From contig JAOANR010000005.1 in NCBI GenBank assembly GCA_030278955.1, forward strand, positions 4,135,431 to 4,199,430: 64,000 nt of DNA. The letters run 5' to 3'. Origin of the DNA: Hygrophila difformis (Eukaryota; Streptophyta; Magnoliopsida; Lamiales; Acanthaceae). Below, piece after piece: positions 43,797 through 56,992 of this stretch (position 1 is its first letter; the number at the start of each line of letters is the position of its first letter). The translations under genes were made by a program, and so were the position numbers. The notes beneath the pieces were generated by a model, which made no database searches, was not told where the DNA came from, and was given only the letters and a program-made list of their open reading frames with translations.

Positions 43797-44497
43797 ATTA
43801 TCAAAATCTAGATTTTATATAGGATCGTTTTTCATTTGCAAGATCGAGATGTATGATCGTATTCAGATTCTAAGATCCTATGAAATTAGGACAAAAGAAA
43901 AAATATATTCATATTGCATATTAGTAAATTACAATAACCAATATTAATAGGCACTAAGTTGATAAGCAAAAAAAAGGAGAATAATTGAGCATTTAAGACA
44001 TGATGCTTGAGTTGGGTTGGATTTGTCATTAGAATTTTTCTCATTTTGACCGGTCTCAACCACTGCTCATTGGATTCATCATCATCCATTTGGGCGGGGA
44101 ATTTAGGACTAAAATCTCCATCAGCAGGGGTGCTGGAAGGGGATGCTACGGCAAGGGCGACGATAAAAAGAGCAAGGGGATGCGCGGGCGACGATAGGAA
44201 GAGAAGGGGATACGACGGCGATTGTCAATAATAGGAAGATGAATTGGAAGATGAAGATGAAGGGGATGCGAGGAAGATGAAGCTGCAAATAAAAATCTCT
44301 AGATCTGGATTTTGGAAAATAATGGAGACTGAAAAACGAAAAAATGAGATAAAAATAAGAGGGAGCGGGATCGGATCGTTCAAAGATTTTAAGATCTTGT
44401 ATACATCCTATAGATCTTATCCAGATCTCACCCTAATTTAGATCCTATATAGATATAAGATCGTAAGATTCTAAGATCTAGATCTAGATTTTAATAA
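43797..44497. mobile_element. Possible MITE with AGATCT-rich ends
   Basis: AAAATCTAGATTTTATATAGGATC at the left roughly mirrors the right end (CCTATATAGATATAAGATC...CTAGATTTTAATAA). AAGATC/GATCTT words fill both ends. No target duplication is resolved. Confidence 0.35.
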
Positions 44498-44499
44498 CT

Positions 44500-45171
44500 T
44501 GCTATTTATATTTAAAAATCATTACTTCTGTTTAATTGGACGGCTGTCACAGGAATATATATATATGGTCATTGAGAGAATTACTTTTTGTGATAATAAA
44601 AATAAGAAAGTGGTGTTACGGGTGGATTTTGTAATAATATTTTTATAAAGGTAATGCCATGCGTTTGATATTTTATGATGACAATTTCAGTTCATCGTTA
44701 AATTTTGAAGTTTTAGACCCAAAACTAAAAGTCTTGATGGATCTGGATCATGGCCAACCAATACCACGCTTTTAGTTCATTTCATGTTTTAGTTTCTAGA
44801 AATGCGACTTATGAGTTACTACTATTATTACTATACTATCAAAGGACAGGTGCTGTGCATTTTACTTTGACGTTTCAGCAGTGACTTGCGCGCCGCCCCC
44901 GAATAAATCCCAACTTCCCCGATTGGCTTCCCTCCCTCACTAAATTCTTTAATTTCCAAAACCCTAATCACAAATTGGATTGCCCCGTCGTCACAATTGA
45001 ATACTACTATATTATCTGTAAGCTTAAGGTGTTTTCATTAGCGTACGATCTCTAATTAATGGGGTGTTTTCTTTATAATCGGAGAAACGCACAAGGGTAG
45101 ATGAATGAGTATGTTGGTAGTTTTTTCAGTTTTACACTTAACGACTCTGCGGTTGATTACTGGGAGAAGTC
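44500..45171 (+). promoter_or_regulatory. Upstream region of MAP1A copy 1, shared with copy 2
   Basis: ACGCTTTTAGTTCA, GATTGGCT...CTTCCCTCCC, AAACCCTAAT and CAAATTGGATT occur in the same order here (44,768-44,980) and before copy 2 (60,614-60,820). The duplication therefore includes the promoter and leader. Confidence 0.65.
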
Positions 45172-48100
45172 ATGACGGGCGGGACGGATTCGTCGGAGAC
45201 GACGAGCTTTTCATGTACAAGATGTGGAAATCCTTCTGCACTTCAGTATGTAATTTTCGTTTTTGGGTTCCAATATTGAATTCTTCGAGAGATAAATGGG
45301 TTATTAAATGTTGGGCATGAATAAGGGGAGTCTTTTAAGTTTTTCTTGAATGCTATTGGATTATTCTTTGGGTTGTTACTCTTACAGGTGCCCCAAGTGC
45401 GTGGAATTGAAGCTTTCTCGTCAAGTAGCTTCTTTCTGGTTTGTTCTTTCATTTTGTTCTGGAATTTAATTTTGTTTTAACGTACTGGAGGAAAAGCGTC
45501 TGGAACTTTGAATTACAATCGAAGCTGGATGAAATATGCATTTAAATCTGAAATTGAACAACTTACAGCTGGCCTGTGTACATTTCAGTGGCAACTGGTT
45601 GGACTTAAATATTGAAACGAAACACCTGTTTACGAATGCAAGAAATTGTACTGAATGAATTTTAATGTGGAAAGTACGCACCAATTCCCCTGGGCATGGG
45701 ATGATTAGGGAAAGAATCGTCTTTTTCTTGTAGGATTGTGCTAGTGACGCTAAATTCAGTGTCTTAATTTACAAGAATCTATTGAAATTCCGTTGAGATT
45801 TTCAATGGCAAAATATTTTGTTTTTACTTGAGTGGATCTGGATTCTGCACTTCAATGGCCCTTAACAAAACCATCTTTTCCTTCAAGTTCTCAAGACTGT
45901 TTCAAGGCATCCTGGAGTGCCCATAAATCTGTTCACTTGAAAGCAAAGGTGTCTGGTGAACTAAGTTCAGCCCCATCGAATAATGGTTGGCTGTACTGCT
46001 TGAGGAAAGGACAGGCTAGAACTCATGAGCTTCCACACTTTGACTGGACTGGGTACTAATCTTGTCAAGAGTTGTTTTTCTTTGCCCTTATTTAGATTTT
46101 GAACTCACAGACTCTGAGATGATCTAGCTACGTTCCTCTGATAATCATATCATGGTTTTGATCTTGAAAGGCACACCCATTGTTTTGTTATCTAATTTGT
46201 GAATATTTCATATTTCCCTTGATCAATGTTTGTTTTGTGTGTTGCATGTTTTGATGTGAGTATTGTCCTAACACCTTGAATTTGGGATTTCCCTTCAGGT
46301 TTCATAAGATAGTAGTATGTGATTTTAAAATTTTATTATGCAACTGGTAGGGGTGGGAACTTTTCATTATCCTTTTTGTAGGTTGGTTTACAATTTCAAG
46401 ATTGAATCTTTCTAGATCCTTTTATCATTCTTCCTCCATGGTGTATTGAAAGAGTATCAATGACCTTTGAATCAGTTTCATTGCTATGGCTTGTTTAAAC
46501 TAAGAAGGAAATAGGAGCATGAGAGCATCATCATGATATCCAAATGTCTTTTCTTTTTTTTTTTTTTTCTTTTTTTCTTTTTTTTTTTCCTTTCCTAATC
46601 ATGTTCTATTTTTTCTTTGAGAAAAATTGATGTATTAATGGGTCTTTTGAATGTTTGTAACTTGAGCTATAATATTAAGGATTTCTGTTGGTGTATGAAT
46701 TTTCTTGTTCATTTTTCCAGTAAGCTGTATACAGGTAGTCACCAAGTTTCAGATTTTGAATGAGCACAACGGCAGCTTTCTATAAACATACCCAAACCTG
46801 TATAATGGGATAAAGTTTTAGATGATGACGATGATGAGTTTGATTTAGTTGCGTTCTTTCAAACAGTGTCAGTGGCTCTCGTTTAATACTTTCTTATGCG
46901 TGCCAGTATTTGTTTATGTGTGTATGTGCACATATCCAATTCAAATTCCATTCTTGATGATCAATCATTATACTTAGTTTCTCTTTTGTGCTGCCGTGTT
47001 TTTTATTATTTGTTTTAGATCATTAAGACCGTATCCTATATCAAAACAACACCTGGTACCTGCTCACATTGACAAGCCGGACTGGGCAGATGATGTAAGT
47101 AGCTTGATTGATTCATTACTGTTGACATATTATCAATGGATATTTGCATAGATACGACAGATGATCTTTGTTTGTGAGCCTGCCATCAGTAACATCTTTT
47201 GATTTTTTCAGGGAATTCCAAAAATTGAGCCAGCCAGTGATTTGCAACTTCGTGTTGAGGTATTCCTGAATCGCTACTGTACATCATTCTCGTGTGTTAT
47301 TTCTGAAAGAGAGTCATTACTGAATACAATTCCTTCTCATGGTGCACTGATTTGTAGATCAAAACTCCGGCACAAATTGAGAGAATGCGAGAAACCTGCC
47401 GGGTTAGTTTTATAATGTTATAAGGGAAGATTTTTATCAATTTGATATGTTCTTTGTGTAAGTGTTCTCCTGATCAAAGTGTTTACATCTATATTAGAAT
47501 TTAGATCATGCTCGAGTAAACATTCATGAGCTCACTTTCTTCTGTTCATTCAGATATCAAGGGAGGTTTTGGATGCTGCAGCTCGTGTCATACGACCAGG
47601 CATTACAACAGATGAAATCGATGCCGTAGTTCATGATGCAACTATTGCTGCCGGTAAGATATACATTCGGTACCTAATATGTGCACTGAACAGTCTCTCT
47701 GGTTTTGTTCCTCTCCCAATATAAAGGGTGAAATGTAGTGTATTTTCTCTACTAATTTATGAATGGCACTCTAGTGAATACTTGAACCAATAATTGGTCC
47801 TTTAATTTATTTATGCATGCAATGTCCCATTTTCTATCAAGTTTAATGGTAATGGCCACTTTATCTCATCGTTGCAGGAGGATATCCATCTCCACTAAAC
47901 TATCATTTTTTCCCTAAGTCTTGTTGCACGTATGTGTATTCTTATTTCTTAATGAGATTTCTTCAATGTTCTTGACATCTTATTCCTTGAACATTCTGAG
48001 ACACATGCTCGTGTTTCCCAGGTCTGTGAATGAAGTAATCTGCCACGGTATTCCAGATGCAAGGTGTGTTCCTGCTATAATTTATTATGTAGTCTTGTAC

Positions 48101-49393
48101 CTCCAAATTACTGAAGATTTTTCTTGAGTGTGCCTATAAGTTTGTCTTATTTTGATTCCTTCTACTCCCTAATTGACTTGAGTTTTGCATGCTGTCAGAA
48201 AATTACAAGATGGAGATATTGTAAATGTGGATGTTAGTGTGTACTACAAGGGAGTGCATGGTACCCAAGACCACAATCGCATTATTTACTTTTTATCTGT
48301 TTTCCACTTTCAAAATATGGGTTTAGAGTCATTCCCTATGCAGCTGATTTGAATGAGACATATTTTGTGGGTAACGTTGATGAATCATCACAGCGATTGG
48401 TTAAATGTACATATGAATGTTTGGAGAAAGCTATAGCAATGGGTAAGCAATCATTTCTCGGTATCTTGCCGCAGGCTTAGTGTGCAATTATTAAGACGAC
48501 TTCATATCCTTTTCAGTTAAACCTGGTGTGCGTTTCCGGGAAGTTGGGGAGGTTGTCAGCCGGCATGCCTCTATGTCAGGATTCTCTGTGGTAAAAGCTT
48601 TTCCCCTCACTTCATTTATCTTTGTTTTTGCTTAAGTTTGATGTGTACCTATATTTTCGTATTAGGCTAGATCTTATTGTGGCCATGGCATCGGTGAACT
48701 CTTCCACTGTGCACCAAATATTCCCCATTATGCACGTATCCCCAACTGTGATTAATGTTTTTCGTCTTCACTTGAAAGTACCACGATGCAAGTATTCCCC
48801 TGGGTCAATTGTTATCATTTTAGGAAGAACAAAAGTGATCGATAGAGGCAAGTGATTTCACAATATTGTTTCATTTCATACCTTCCAAAACTCCAGACAG
48901 GTAGGCCTTAACTTAAACAGGAAATAAAGCTGTTGGAGTGATGAAGGCCGGCCAAACCTTTACCATCGAACCTATGATAAATTCTGGTAAGTATTTATCC
49001 GGCTGCCTGTTTTTGGTGCTCGGAGCTTCACATTCACTATGATCCAAGAAAACCTGTTTTGATGATAGGTGTTTGGCGCGATCGTATGTGGCCTGATGGG
49101 TGGAGCAACGTCACTGCAGATGGCAAACGCAGTGCACAATTCGAACACACCCTTCTGGTAACACGGCATTTTCCTTAAGCCTCTTATGTTGCAATCTCAA
49201 ATTTTGTCGCAACCACAAGACATTCCATTTCTTGTGTTCTTGCTATCCCTTGTTTGTTTTCCTTCCTGAGCATGGGTTTCGAATTTATATGGATACACAA
49301 TTGCACAAGCAGGTGACAGATACGGGAGTTGAAGTTCTCACTGCACGCCTGCCCTCGTCCCCCAATTTGTTCCCTTGGCTAAATTCGTCCTAG
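45172..49393 (+). CDS. MAP1A: Methionine aminopeptidase 1A, complete copy
   Basis: Sixteen exons with GT/AG borders join to 397 aa: 45172-45245, 45388-45438, 45888-46052, 47019-47094, 47212-47259, 47358-47402, 47554-47653, 47878-47929, 48022-48063, 48199-48260, 48344-48442, 48517-48590, 48666-48735, 48921-48986, 49069-49157 and 49313-49393. The enzyme removes the initiator Met from new cytosolic proteins at the ribosome. The N-terminal zinc finger is present ([16 protein letters not shown], then SQDCFKASW...HKSVH). The pita-bread core has all metal ligands: His in CHGIPDA (substrate His), Asp in NVDVSVYY, Asp in DLNETYF, His in [10 protein letters not shown], Glu in TIEPMI and Glu in FEHTLL. 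One unusual residue is Ala where the second copy's family normally has Gly (KGVHA). No stop or frameshift is seen. Confidence 0.9.
46548..46592. repeat. T-rich tract in MAP1A intron 3
   Basis: About 45 bases are T with a few C, possibly from an old poly-A tail or slippage. Confidence 0.7.
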
Positions 49394-49552
49394 TTCCCAA
49401 ATGGGTGGGGGTGGATTTCAAGCCCACTCTTAAAGAATTTGGACGATGGATTTCAAAGGACTCCCTTTGAGAGTCATTTCAATGAATGGGGTGGATTTCA
49501 AGCCCACTCTTAAATGCCCTCAAATATATGAATGAATTTGTTACTGTTTATT

Positions 49553-49645
49553 TCTAAAGCAGAATTCTGCATAAACAAAGGCTCGAACCCTGAGATCTTT
49601 GTTTAAGCTGCTAGAATCTCATACCTATCAGGCCAACTACCTTTG
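49553..49645 (-). mobile_element. SINE fragment, same family as 24,323
   Basis: AAAGCAGAATTCTGCATAAAC and the reversed B box GGCTCGAACCC match the SINE at 24,323-24,502. The tail is missing and no target duplication is seen. Confidence 0.65.
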
Positions 49646-49992
49646 GTATATAAAACAAATATACTTAATGCTACTATATTCACATCTTGTATTATACATG
49701 CTTTACAGATTGTCGTCGTTTGACAACAAAAACTGGGAGTATGACTATTTAGTAGTAATATGTTGATACGGTCATGTATAATTCTTTTATTATATATTTT
49801 GTATGAGTGTATTTTATATATACATTTATCATTGAAGATAATTTAAGTATATATAAGGAGTAACAATTGTTTTTTTTTGTTTTTTTTTCGATAATAATGA
49901 GTAACATTTTAGTATACATAGATTAACATTTTTGTATGTATCTTCCCTACACAATAATAAATTGTGGATTGTAAAGAAAGTCATACATGTAG

Positions 49993-50018
49993 CCCCCCCC
50001 CCCCCCCCCCCCCCCCTC
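49993..50018. repeat. Homopolymer of 26 C
   Basis: An uninterrupted run of about 26 C followed by TCCCTCTC. Such runs are rare in plant DNA and prone to sequencing error. Confidence 0.9.
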
Positions 50019-50019
50019 C

Positions 50020-50745
50020 CTCTCAATTTTTTCAGTATTTGTTTTACATCAGAAATGGTTGAGATTTCACATTGGATGATGTATGAGATTTTTATGGAGG
50101 ATATAAATGGGGCACAACAAATTGTACAAATTTAGTTACATCATTTGTTAATGGCCTAAAATCACAATCGGAACAATAGGATTTCTTGAGCTTTTTGGTA
50201 AGAAGAACAACAACAGTTGTACACGAGATGTGGATGTGTTAATCTCGACATATTGTTTTTGTTTTAATACTAATGAGACGAGAGTCTTCTATATATGAAA
50301 AGAGGGAAAGGGACTCGGTAAGGGTGTGAGCAATGTAACATGAAAAACTGCAACTTTTCATTTCAATTGTGACAATTTTGACTCGTGCGGCAGGCATCTG
50401 TCGAGGCAATTTGAGGGGTATGTCTCTTCATCTTCCATGTTGTGTCTAAAACTGAATCCAAAAAATTTTAAATTATTCAATAATGAGCTTAAAAACTTGA
50501 AAGACGGAGTTCTGTAGGCATATATTAAACTATTTATAATTTCTTATAATAATCTCAATTTGAAAAGAGATTGGGATTTAGTTTTTTTTGATTTAGTGTT
50601 AACCATATATAATAAAATATAATGTACTATATTACTTATTAAATAAAAGGAGGAGTGAATTTACTGTTGGACTTCCTCTTCTTCACATTTGTTAAGAAAG
50701 AAAATATACTATATTTTTAAGAAATAAATAATATATATACATATA
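50020..50745. other. Intergenic, no gene seen
   Basis: AT-rich sequence without supported coding frames or clear repeat borders. Confidence 0.4.
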
Positions 50746-50749
50746 TATA

Positions 50750-50935
50750 ATATATTCGAACCTATTATCGAGCTTTCGAGCCGAGTATTAGGTAGCTCGG
50801 CTTGAGCTCATTAATATTCGAGCCGATCTCGAATTCGAGTCGAGCTTTTTCGAGTCGAGCTTTGGCCGAGCTTTGATCGAGTCGAGCCCGAATATTTTTC
50901 GAGCCTATCAGTCTCATTTACACCCCTATGTCACC
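50750..50935. mobile_element. CGAGCT-rich hAT-like fragment
   Basis: TCGAGCCGAGC/CGAGTCGAGC words repeat and the segment ends TTTACACCCCTA, a common terminus of plant hAT-type MITEs. A matching left terminus is not found. Confidence 0.4.
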
Positions 50936-51214
50936 ATTAAAATTAAGTGGGTGCACATAATTAAATATATAAAAAATGATGGTTAAAATAGCAATTTTAT
51001 CAATTTAAGTGGTATCTCGTGCCCCCACTTGAGTATACATGCATCCGCCCCTGTTTAAGCCCGAAATTTTTCCAAGTACGCCTACTTCCTTAGTCTTTTG
51101 TATGCACATCACTTTTAGATTCTAGGGAAAACTAGGGTCTGGTATCCATGGACAAAATATTATAAGAGTCAAAGCTCCTCCATTTTAAACATTGTGTTTT
51201 AGGCCCTATGTAAT

Positions 51215-51680
51215 AATTTGGTAAATCACATACCAAGAACTTGGTAAAGCACATACCAATAATTTGGTAAACACTATAAGGTAATCGCGGTAAAGCACAT
51301 ATTAAAAACTTGGTAAAGCACATATGGTATTTGTGGAATAACTTGGTAAACATCATAAGATATTTGTGGTAAAGTGCATACCAATAACCTGGTAAACACC
51401 ATAAGATATTTGTGGTAAAGTACATACCAAGACTTGGTAAATACGATATGGTATATGTGGAATAACTTGGTAAACACCATAAGGTATTTGTGGTAAAGTA
51501 CATACTAAAAACTTGGTAAATACCATATGGTATATTTGGTAAACCACGTACCAGTAACTTGGTAAGTACTAATATATGGTAGCTATGGTAAAGCACATAC
51601 TAATACTGTGATAAATCACATATCATTAACCTGGTAAATACCATATAGTATCTAGGTAAGGCACATACAAATGACATGGT
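51215..51680. repeat. Minisatellite built on ACTTGGTAAA
   Basis: About eight to ten imperfect units of roughly 45-60 bases combine ACTTGGTAAA, CACCATAAGGTATTTGTGG and TAAAGCACATACCAA. Open frames on the minus strand follow from the repeat and are not genes. Confidence 0.85.
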
Positions 51681-51789
51681 AAACTAAGTCAAACATGTAA
51701 TGGGGTGTAAAGTGTAATAAAATTGGAATGGGGCCTAAAAAAATTGAAACATTTTAAAAAAGGATCTAGACCCTAATTTACCGTAGATT

Positions 51790-52919
51790 CTAAGACTACC
51801 TCTATCCATGACTACCCCGACCACCCAACTATCCAACCATCTCATTATTTAATTAATTTATCTCTCTTCCAACTCATCAATATCAATCTCAATCCAACCA
51901 TCGCAATTTTACATACTTTATCAATAATCACCCAACCATCCAACCATAATATTATATAATTATTTTAATCTATACAATTTTAAATAATGTTGAAATATAA
52001 AAAAATTAATGTATCAAAAATATAAAATTTTTATCTTATTTATAAAGAATAAAGAATCAAAAATATTAATATATTTTTTATTTTTTTATTTTATATAAAT
52101 TTTAAATTGAGTTAAATATATCAAAACTGATATATTATGTATTTAATAAAAATATAGCAAGAGTGGTCTTTATTTGTAGATAATAAAAAATTATAAAATT
52201 TGATATATTTTTTATTTATTTTTATTTTAAAATATAAAAGTTATAATGATTTTAATCTATACAATTTTAAATTTTAGTTGACCAATGGAAAAGTGACAAA
52301 TATCTCTTTCCCATTGGCCAAGGGAGAAGAGACCTAATGGTCTAATAAAAATTTTGGTCAACCTCTTTAGACTATGTTTAACCGTGAACTTGAGGAGACC
52401 AGGTCCCTTCCCACATCAGCATTTTTCCAAAAAAAAAAAGAAAAAATCTAGTGGTTGGCTTGGGGTGATCGACCAAGCCCTCAATTGAGACCACTTGGTC
52501 TCTTTCTTTGGGCTAATGGGATGGAGACAAGTGTCTCCATCCCATTGGTCTAGTAATTTTTTGTAAATTTATATAATAAAATGATTATATTTTTTAAATA
52601 AATAAATAAATATAATTTTAAAATATCCCAAATTTTATAACTTTTTATTCTCTACAAATAGAGATCACTCTTACTATATTTTTATTAAATACATAATATA
52701 TCAATTTTAATATATTTAACATATTTTAAATTTTAAAATAATTATATATAGTGTTGTGGTTGGATGGTTTGGTGGTTATTGGTAAAGTATGTAAAATTAA
52801 AGTGGTTGGGTTGGGATCAATATTGATGAGTTGGATGAGAGATAAATTAATAAAATAATGAGATAGTTGGATGGTTGGGTGGTTGGGGTGGACGTGGTCA
52901 TGGATAATGATAGTCTTAG
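51790..52919. mobile_element. Fold-back element, inverted arms of about 0.5 kb
   Basis: CTAAGACTA...TATCCATGAC...ACCCAACTATCCAACCATCTCATT at the left mirrors AATGAGATAGTTGGATGGTTGGGT...CATGGATAATGATAGTCTTAG at the right. The match continues inward (for example 52,105-52,200 against 52,635-52,715). No coding frame and no clear target duplication. Confidence 0.75.
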
Positions 52920-53029
52920 AGGACCATTCCATATTTTTTAAATTTTTTTTTTATTACAATAATAAGGTGTATGGTTAGGCCTCCCTCAAAAGCTCATTGT
53001 TAAAGGTAGTCTAAGATTGGTTTGAATAA

Positions 53030-53775
53030 ACTTTTTATAAAAGTAGAATGAGAAGTTAAAAGTAGAAGTAAACTATTTTCGTGTTTGAATTATGTTTTAT
53101 ACTTCCTCCATTTTTTTTTATTGTAACATTTGGAATTTTGACACTGTTCACACTTGCACTTTGACTTAAAGTTTTATCATAGTTATACAAGTTAAAATAT
53201 AGTCAAGTGGGATCTTGTTAGATTCGTCTCGTCGAGTAGTTTTTAAATATCAAACTTTTAGAATTTTTACTTGTACCAAAATTGAGTTATTAATAATTAA
53301 AAATGTGTATTGGACTGCATGCACTGTGGGTCCGTTACAATTTTAGAAAACGGAAGAAGAGGGAGTAGTACTTAAAAGTATTTGGATGGAGCCATGGAGG
53401 ATGTGTACAAGTGCTTTTAACTTTTGTTGTTCTTTTTCGATCAACTTTGATTTAATTTTATCATAATGATATAAGAAAAAACTATAGTATAGTATGATTT
53501 TTTTATTTATAATTTAAAAATATATATTTTATATGATTTTATTTTTATATAATTTGTAATATTAACGATTTAAATAATGCATTGGATAATTTGTCTAGAA
53601 AAAAAGTGTTCTGAGCTTCTGTTTTTCTTTTTAAGCTCCTTAAATTAGCTTTAGTTTTGAAACAAACTTTGCTTTTCTTTACCAAAAACCAATTCAGACA
53701 CATTTATAATTCTAAAAGTGTTCTTTTAGTAGCAAAAGGCATAAGCTGCTTTAAACAACTATTCCAAACGGACAC
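53030..53775. mobile_element. Old Tourist-like element split by a Stowaway
   Basis: GGTTTGAATAAACTTTTTATAAAAGTAGAA at the left roughly mirrors TTTAAACAACTATTCCAAAC at the right, with the AAGTGCTTTTAA words typical of the class. A Stowaway copy sits inside at 53,102-53,365. Confidence 0.45.
53102..53365. mobile_element. Stowaway-like MITE, diverged
   Basis: CTTCCTCCATT at the left and GAAGAGGGAG at the right, with TA on both sides. The interior matches the 62,470 copy (TTTGACTT, TAGAATTTTTACTTGTACC). Confidence 0.75.
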
Positions 53776-54299
53776 ATTCAGTAACACCACTTTTTACTCA
53801 GAGGGTGTATTGGATTAAGAGTTTGATGGATTTTTTTGGATTTTAAAAAGTCTATGGATTTTTTAATTCTATTGACTTCATATAGAGTCTGCTTGACTTT
53901 TTATACTCTATACAGACTTTGTTGAATTTTTTTTTATTGATTTCTATAGATTTCTATGGATTGTATAATATAACTTTTTATTTTAATTTATTAATTTACA
54001 TGGATTTCCATACACATTGGGAACTATTAATAAAAATATATATTGTATTAAACACACTAGCATATGAAAAAATTATTCAAGTTGTTAAAAAAACTAAAGA
54101 TTCATTAGTTAAAAACAAAAAAACAAGAAAAAAATGCAGTATTATTCAACTTGTAAGCATATCTTCAATCCAAAAAACTTGTAAGCATATCATAGTTCCA
54201 AAAAAAAGAAAAAATCATTAATACAAAAGCATTATCATCTCATCTTCTAAGCTATCCAACGAGCTCTTTCATCAATTGTCATCTTCAAGAAGCTCTCTC

Positions 54300-55227
54300 T
54301 CATTGACTTGGTGTTAAGAAGTCAAGTGTCTTGAGGTGAATATCTTCATCTAGATTTGGGACCTCTTTGATAGCATTCCATGTTGTATAAGCTCTTTCTG
54401 TTTCTCTTTTCTTTAAGAAACTGTGGACATCTTCAAAAGTGGTTGTTAGTTTCTTAATCTCTTCCACGAGACCATTCTGAGAGAGATTTTCTGTAGAGCT
54501 AACCTTTGTTTCATACTCAACTCTACTTATTTTGGTTGACTTCTTCTTTGAATATTGACCTCGCATGCTTCAGTGAACCCTGAAGGTGGTGGGGAACCAA
54601 ATGCTGGATCATTCTGAGATACTTCTACAAATATGTCATTTTCTTCATCAAAATTCAAATCTTCTATCCGTGCATCTCTATGTTCATCATCTTCTAATGT
54701 CCTTGCATCAGTAGCACTACCTAAGCCAATGGAGCTTTTCCCAACAACAATACCATTTCCTACCGCAAGTTTGCATCTTTTGAGTGTGCCTAGCATGAAT
54801 AAAGAAACAAAAATATTAATTCATTATATGCTCACAATAAAATAAATATAGAATTAAGTAACATGATGCTTACGAAGCTTACCTGTAAGTAAGCATCCCA
54901 TACTTCATCTGAAGTTGTAAACCTTTTAGTATTTTGATCATACCCAAAACCAGAACTATATCTCAAAAGGTTTGAATAAGACAACCAACGATTTTTAAAC
55001 CAATTGAGACGGCTCTGGTAATTGTTATACGTTTTATTACACCCAAGTCTTTTATTAAGAATAAGAAGTATTCTTTCTTCAACTGTTGTTTTGGTAAAGA
55101 TACCACTAGTATCACGCCATCCCCTAGCCGCAGCATCAACCATAAGTTCTAAAAATAGGTGACTTTGTTCCTTAGTCCACTGTTCATAGGATGCTTTCCT
55201 TTTTGCATCTTGTTGTGAATCCCCCAT
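54300..55227 (-). pseudogene. Myb/SANT-like DNA-binding protein gene, broken
   Basis: Exon 1 (55,227-54,883, 115 codons) codes WTKEQSHLFLELMVDAAARG, a middle LGCNKTYNNYQSRLNWFKNR and VWDAYLQ before the donor. This is the Myb/SANT-like fold found in plant proteins and in the accessory gene of Harbinger elements, where it helps the transposase bind DNA. Exon 2 (from about 54,796) is spread over frames: the first nine codons fit one frame and then hit a stop. A second frame (to about 54,527) carries an acidic region, and a third (54,566-54,300) a coiled-coil-like end. At least two frame changes therefore disable it. Confidence 0.7.
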
Positions 55228-56900
55228 GACAATAGTGTCTTCCCTAAATACCAAAACAACAAGTTATTCTCAAAATTCATTAACACTTGCAACATTACCA
55301 TTACACAAAAAACAAATTGGGGATTATGTAATACCGGCGAACAGAAAAATTAAGAGATTTCCTAAGCACCACTCACAACAGAAAAAGCTCTATTCAGACT
55401 TAAGGTTTTAATATGGATAGGTTTCCACAAAATCAAATGCAAAATGACATCCTACAAGGTTTTAAATATGGATAGGAAAGCTCTTACTCTTAAGCCTCTT
55501 TTTAAGTCTGAATAGAGGCCATGGATGTAAAAAGCTCACAATCTTTGCCTTAAGGTTCCTACAAGGCAAAATCAAATGCAAAATGACATCCTAAAGTTCT
55601 TAAAACCGTTGAACAAATTTTAATGAACATTATTAGACAAGTATACTATTTATTGATAGGAAGAAATATTTGACAAGGAAGAAATAGACACAAGATGGGC
55701 AAACACAGCAACCAATAAATTATGCAAACAATAATTCATTAACACTTGTATCATTAACAAAAATAATCTAGCTTGATTGATGGTCAGGAGATGTGTTCTC
55801 GAATTGACCAAACTACAAGATTGATCATAATAGGTTGCAAATAGAACCAAAATTCTTATGTTTGAAGATTCAACTAAACAATATCTTATGTTTAAACACA
55901 TTTTAGACCACTTTAATTTCAAGCAAGGAGGAAAAGAAAAGAAACAAATGTAAACATAAAGAGAACAGTCAATCAAGGCCACACAACATTTCAACCAAGT
56001 GGAGATATAAATAAATGAATTGGATATTAAAGATGACACCTAGTGACCAATTCACACTCTGCTAATCTGATAATTAAACAAATTCACATGTTACAAACTC
56101 ATGTTTGACACCTAAACATTGAGAAAATGGCAAAACGGGACCCAAAAAACATATTCAATCTGGAAAATACCAAGGAGCATATAATACAGCCTGTAAAATT
56201 TCTATCTTATTGTGACGGGTGCCTCATTGTTTCAAGACACATAAATACTCCATCAAATCAGGAGATGTATTCTTCAATTGACCACACTTCTTCATGAGGA
56301 TATTTTCTTCTTAGAATATGCACACACATTTCGAACTTGAATTCACCTCACAAAAAAGTACATCACCCAATCAAGAACTGCCTATCGAATGCTTACAATT
56401 TGAAAAAATACATAAAAAGAAAGTATAAAAACTGGGATTACTGAATTGGATACACAAACCCACTTGCCAAATCTAATAAATAAACCCAAATGCACCTAAA
56501 TACTGTAAGAAATGAAAATTTCAACAGAACCCAAATTCTAATTACATGAAAATCAGGCATAAGGATGAAAATCAGTACAAACCTGATGTCTTTAAGTGAG
56601 ATTTTCCTGCATATTCTCCGCCGTTGAAGGAAACCTCAGTCACCGTCAAGGCCCAAGCTGCTACCACCGCTGATGTCCCAAAGAATTTTGTACCGCTCGA
56701 ACATTGTTTCCTGGAGTGATGAAATGGCTCTGGTGCGCACTGGTATAAGAAGAAGGGGTTATGGTATTGCGATATAAATGTGAAATCTGTTCGAGCAAAT
56801 CTCTTATTTTTACTAGAGATTTCAGTAAGTTAAATTTCTTCATATTTGGAGGAAACAATCCAATACATAAAATCTAAAGTCTACGGATTTGTAAGAGGCT
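55228..56900. other. Non-coding interior between the Myb gene and the LINE
   Basis: AT-rich. A 40-60 base segment recurs with AAATCAAATGCAAAATGACATCCTA at 55,430 and 55,570, and AAGGTTTTAATATGGATAGG-like words at 55,404 and 55,458. Minus-strand splice-like signals near 56,590 could belong to a leader exon of the Myb gene. No supported protein. Confidence 0.4.
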
Positions 56901-56992
56901 AGGGAAATTAAAAGTGAAGAAAAGAAAAAATTAGAATAAACTTCAAAGCCGCTGAAACCAGGTTCCGGCCGCATCCGCGGTAAGAAGAGATC

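Noticed and set aside
45172..49393. MAP1A copy 1 as a pseudogene
   Set aside because: One frame in exon 1 first looked abnormal, but the correct start at 45,172 gives an unbroken 16-exon reading with all metal ligands.
51132..51596. 154-aa minus-strand frame
   Set aside because: It is produced entirely by the ACTTGGTAAA minisatellite.
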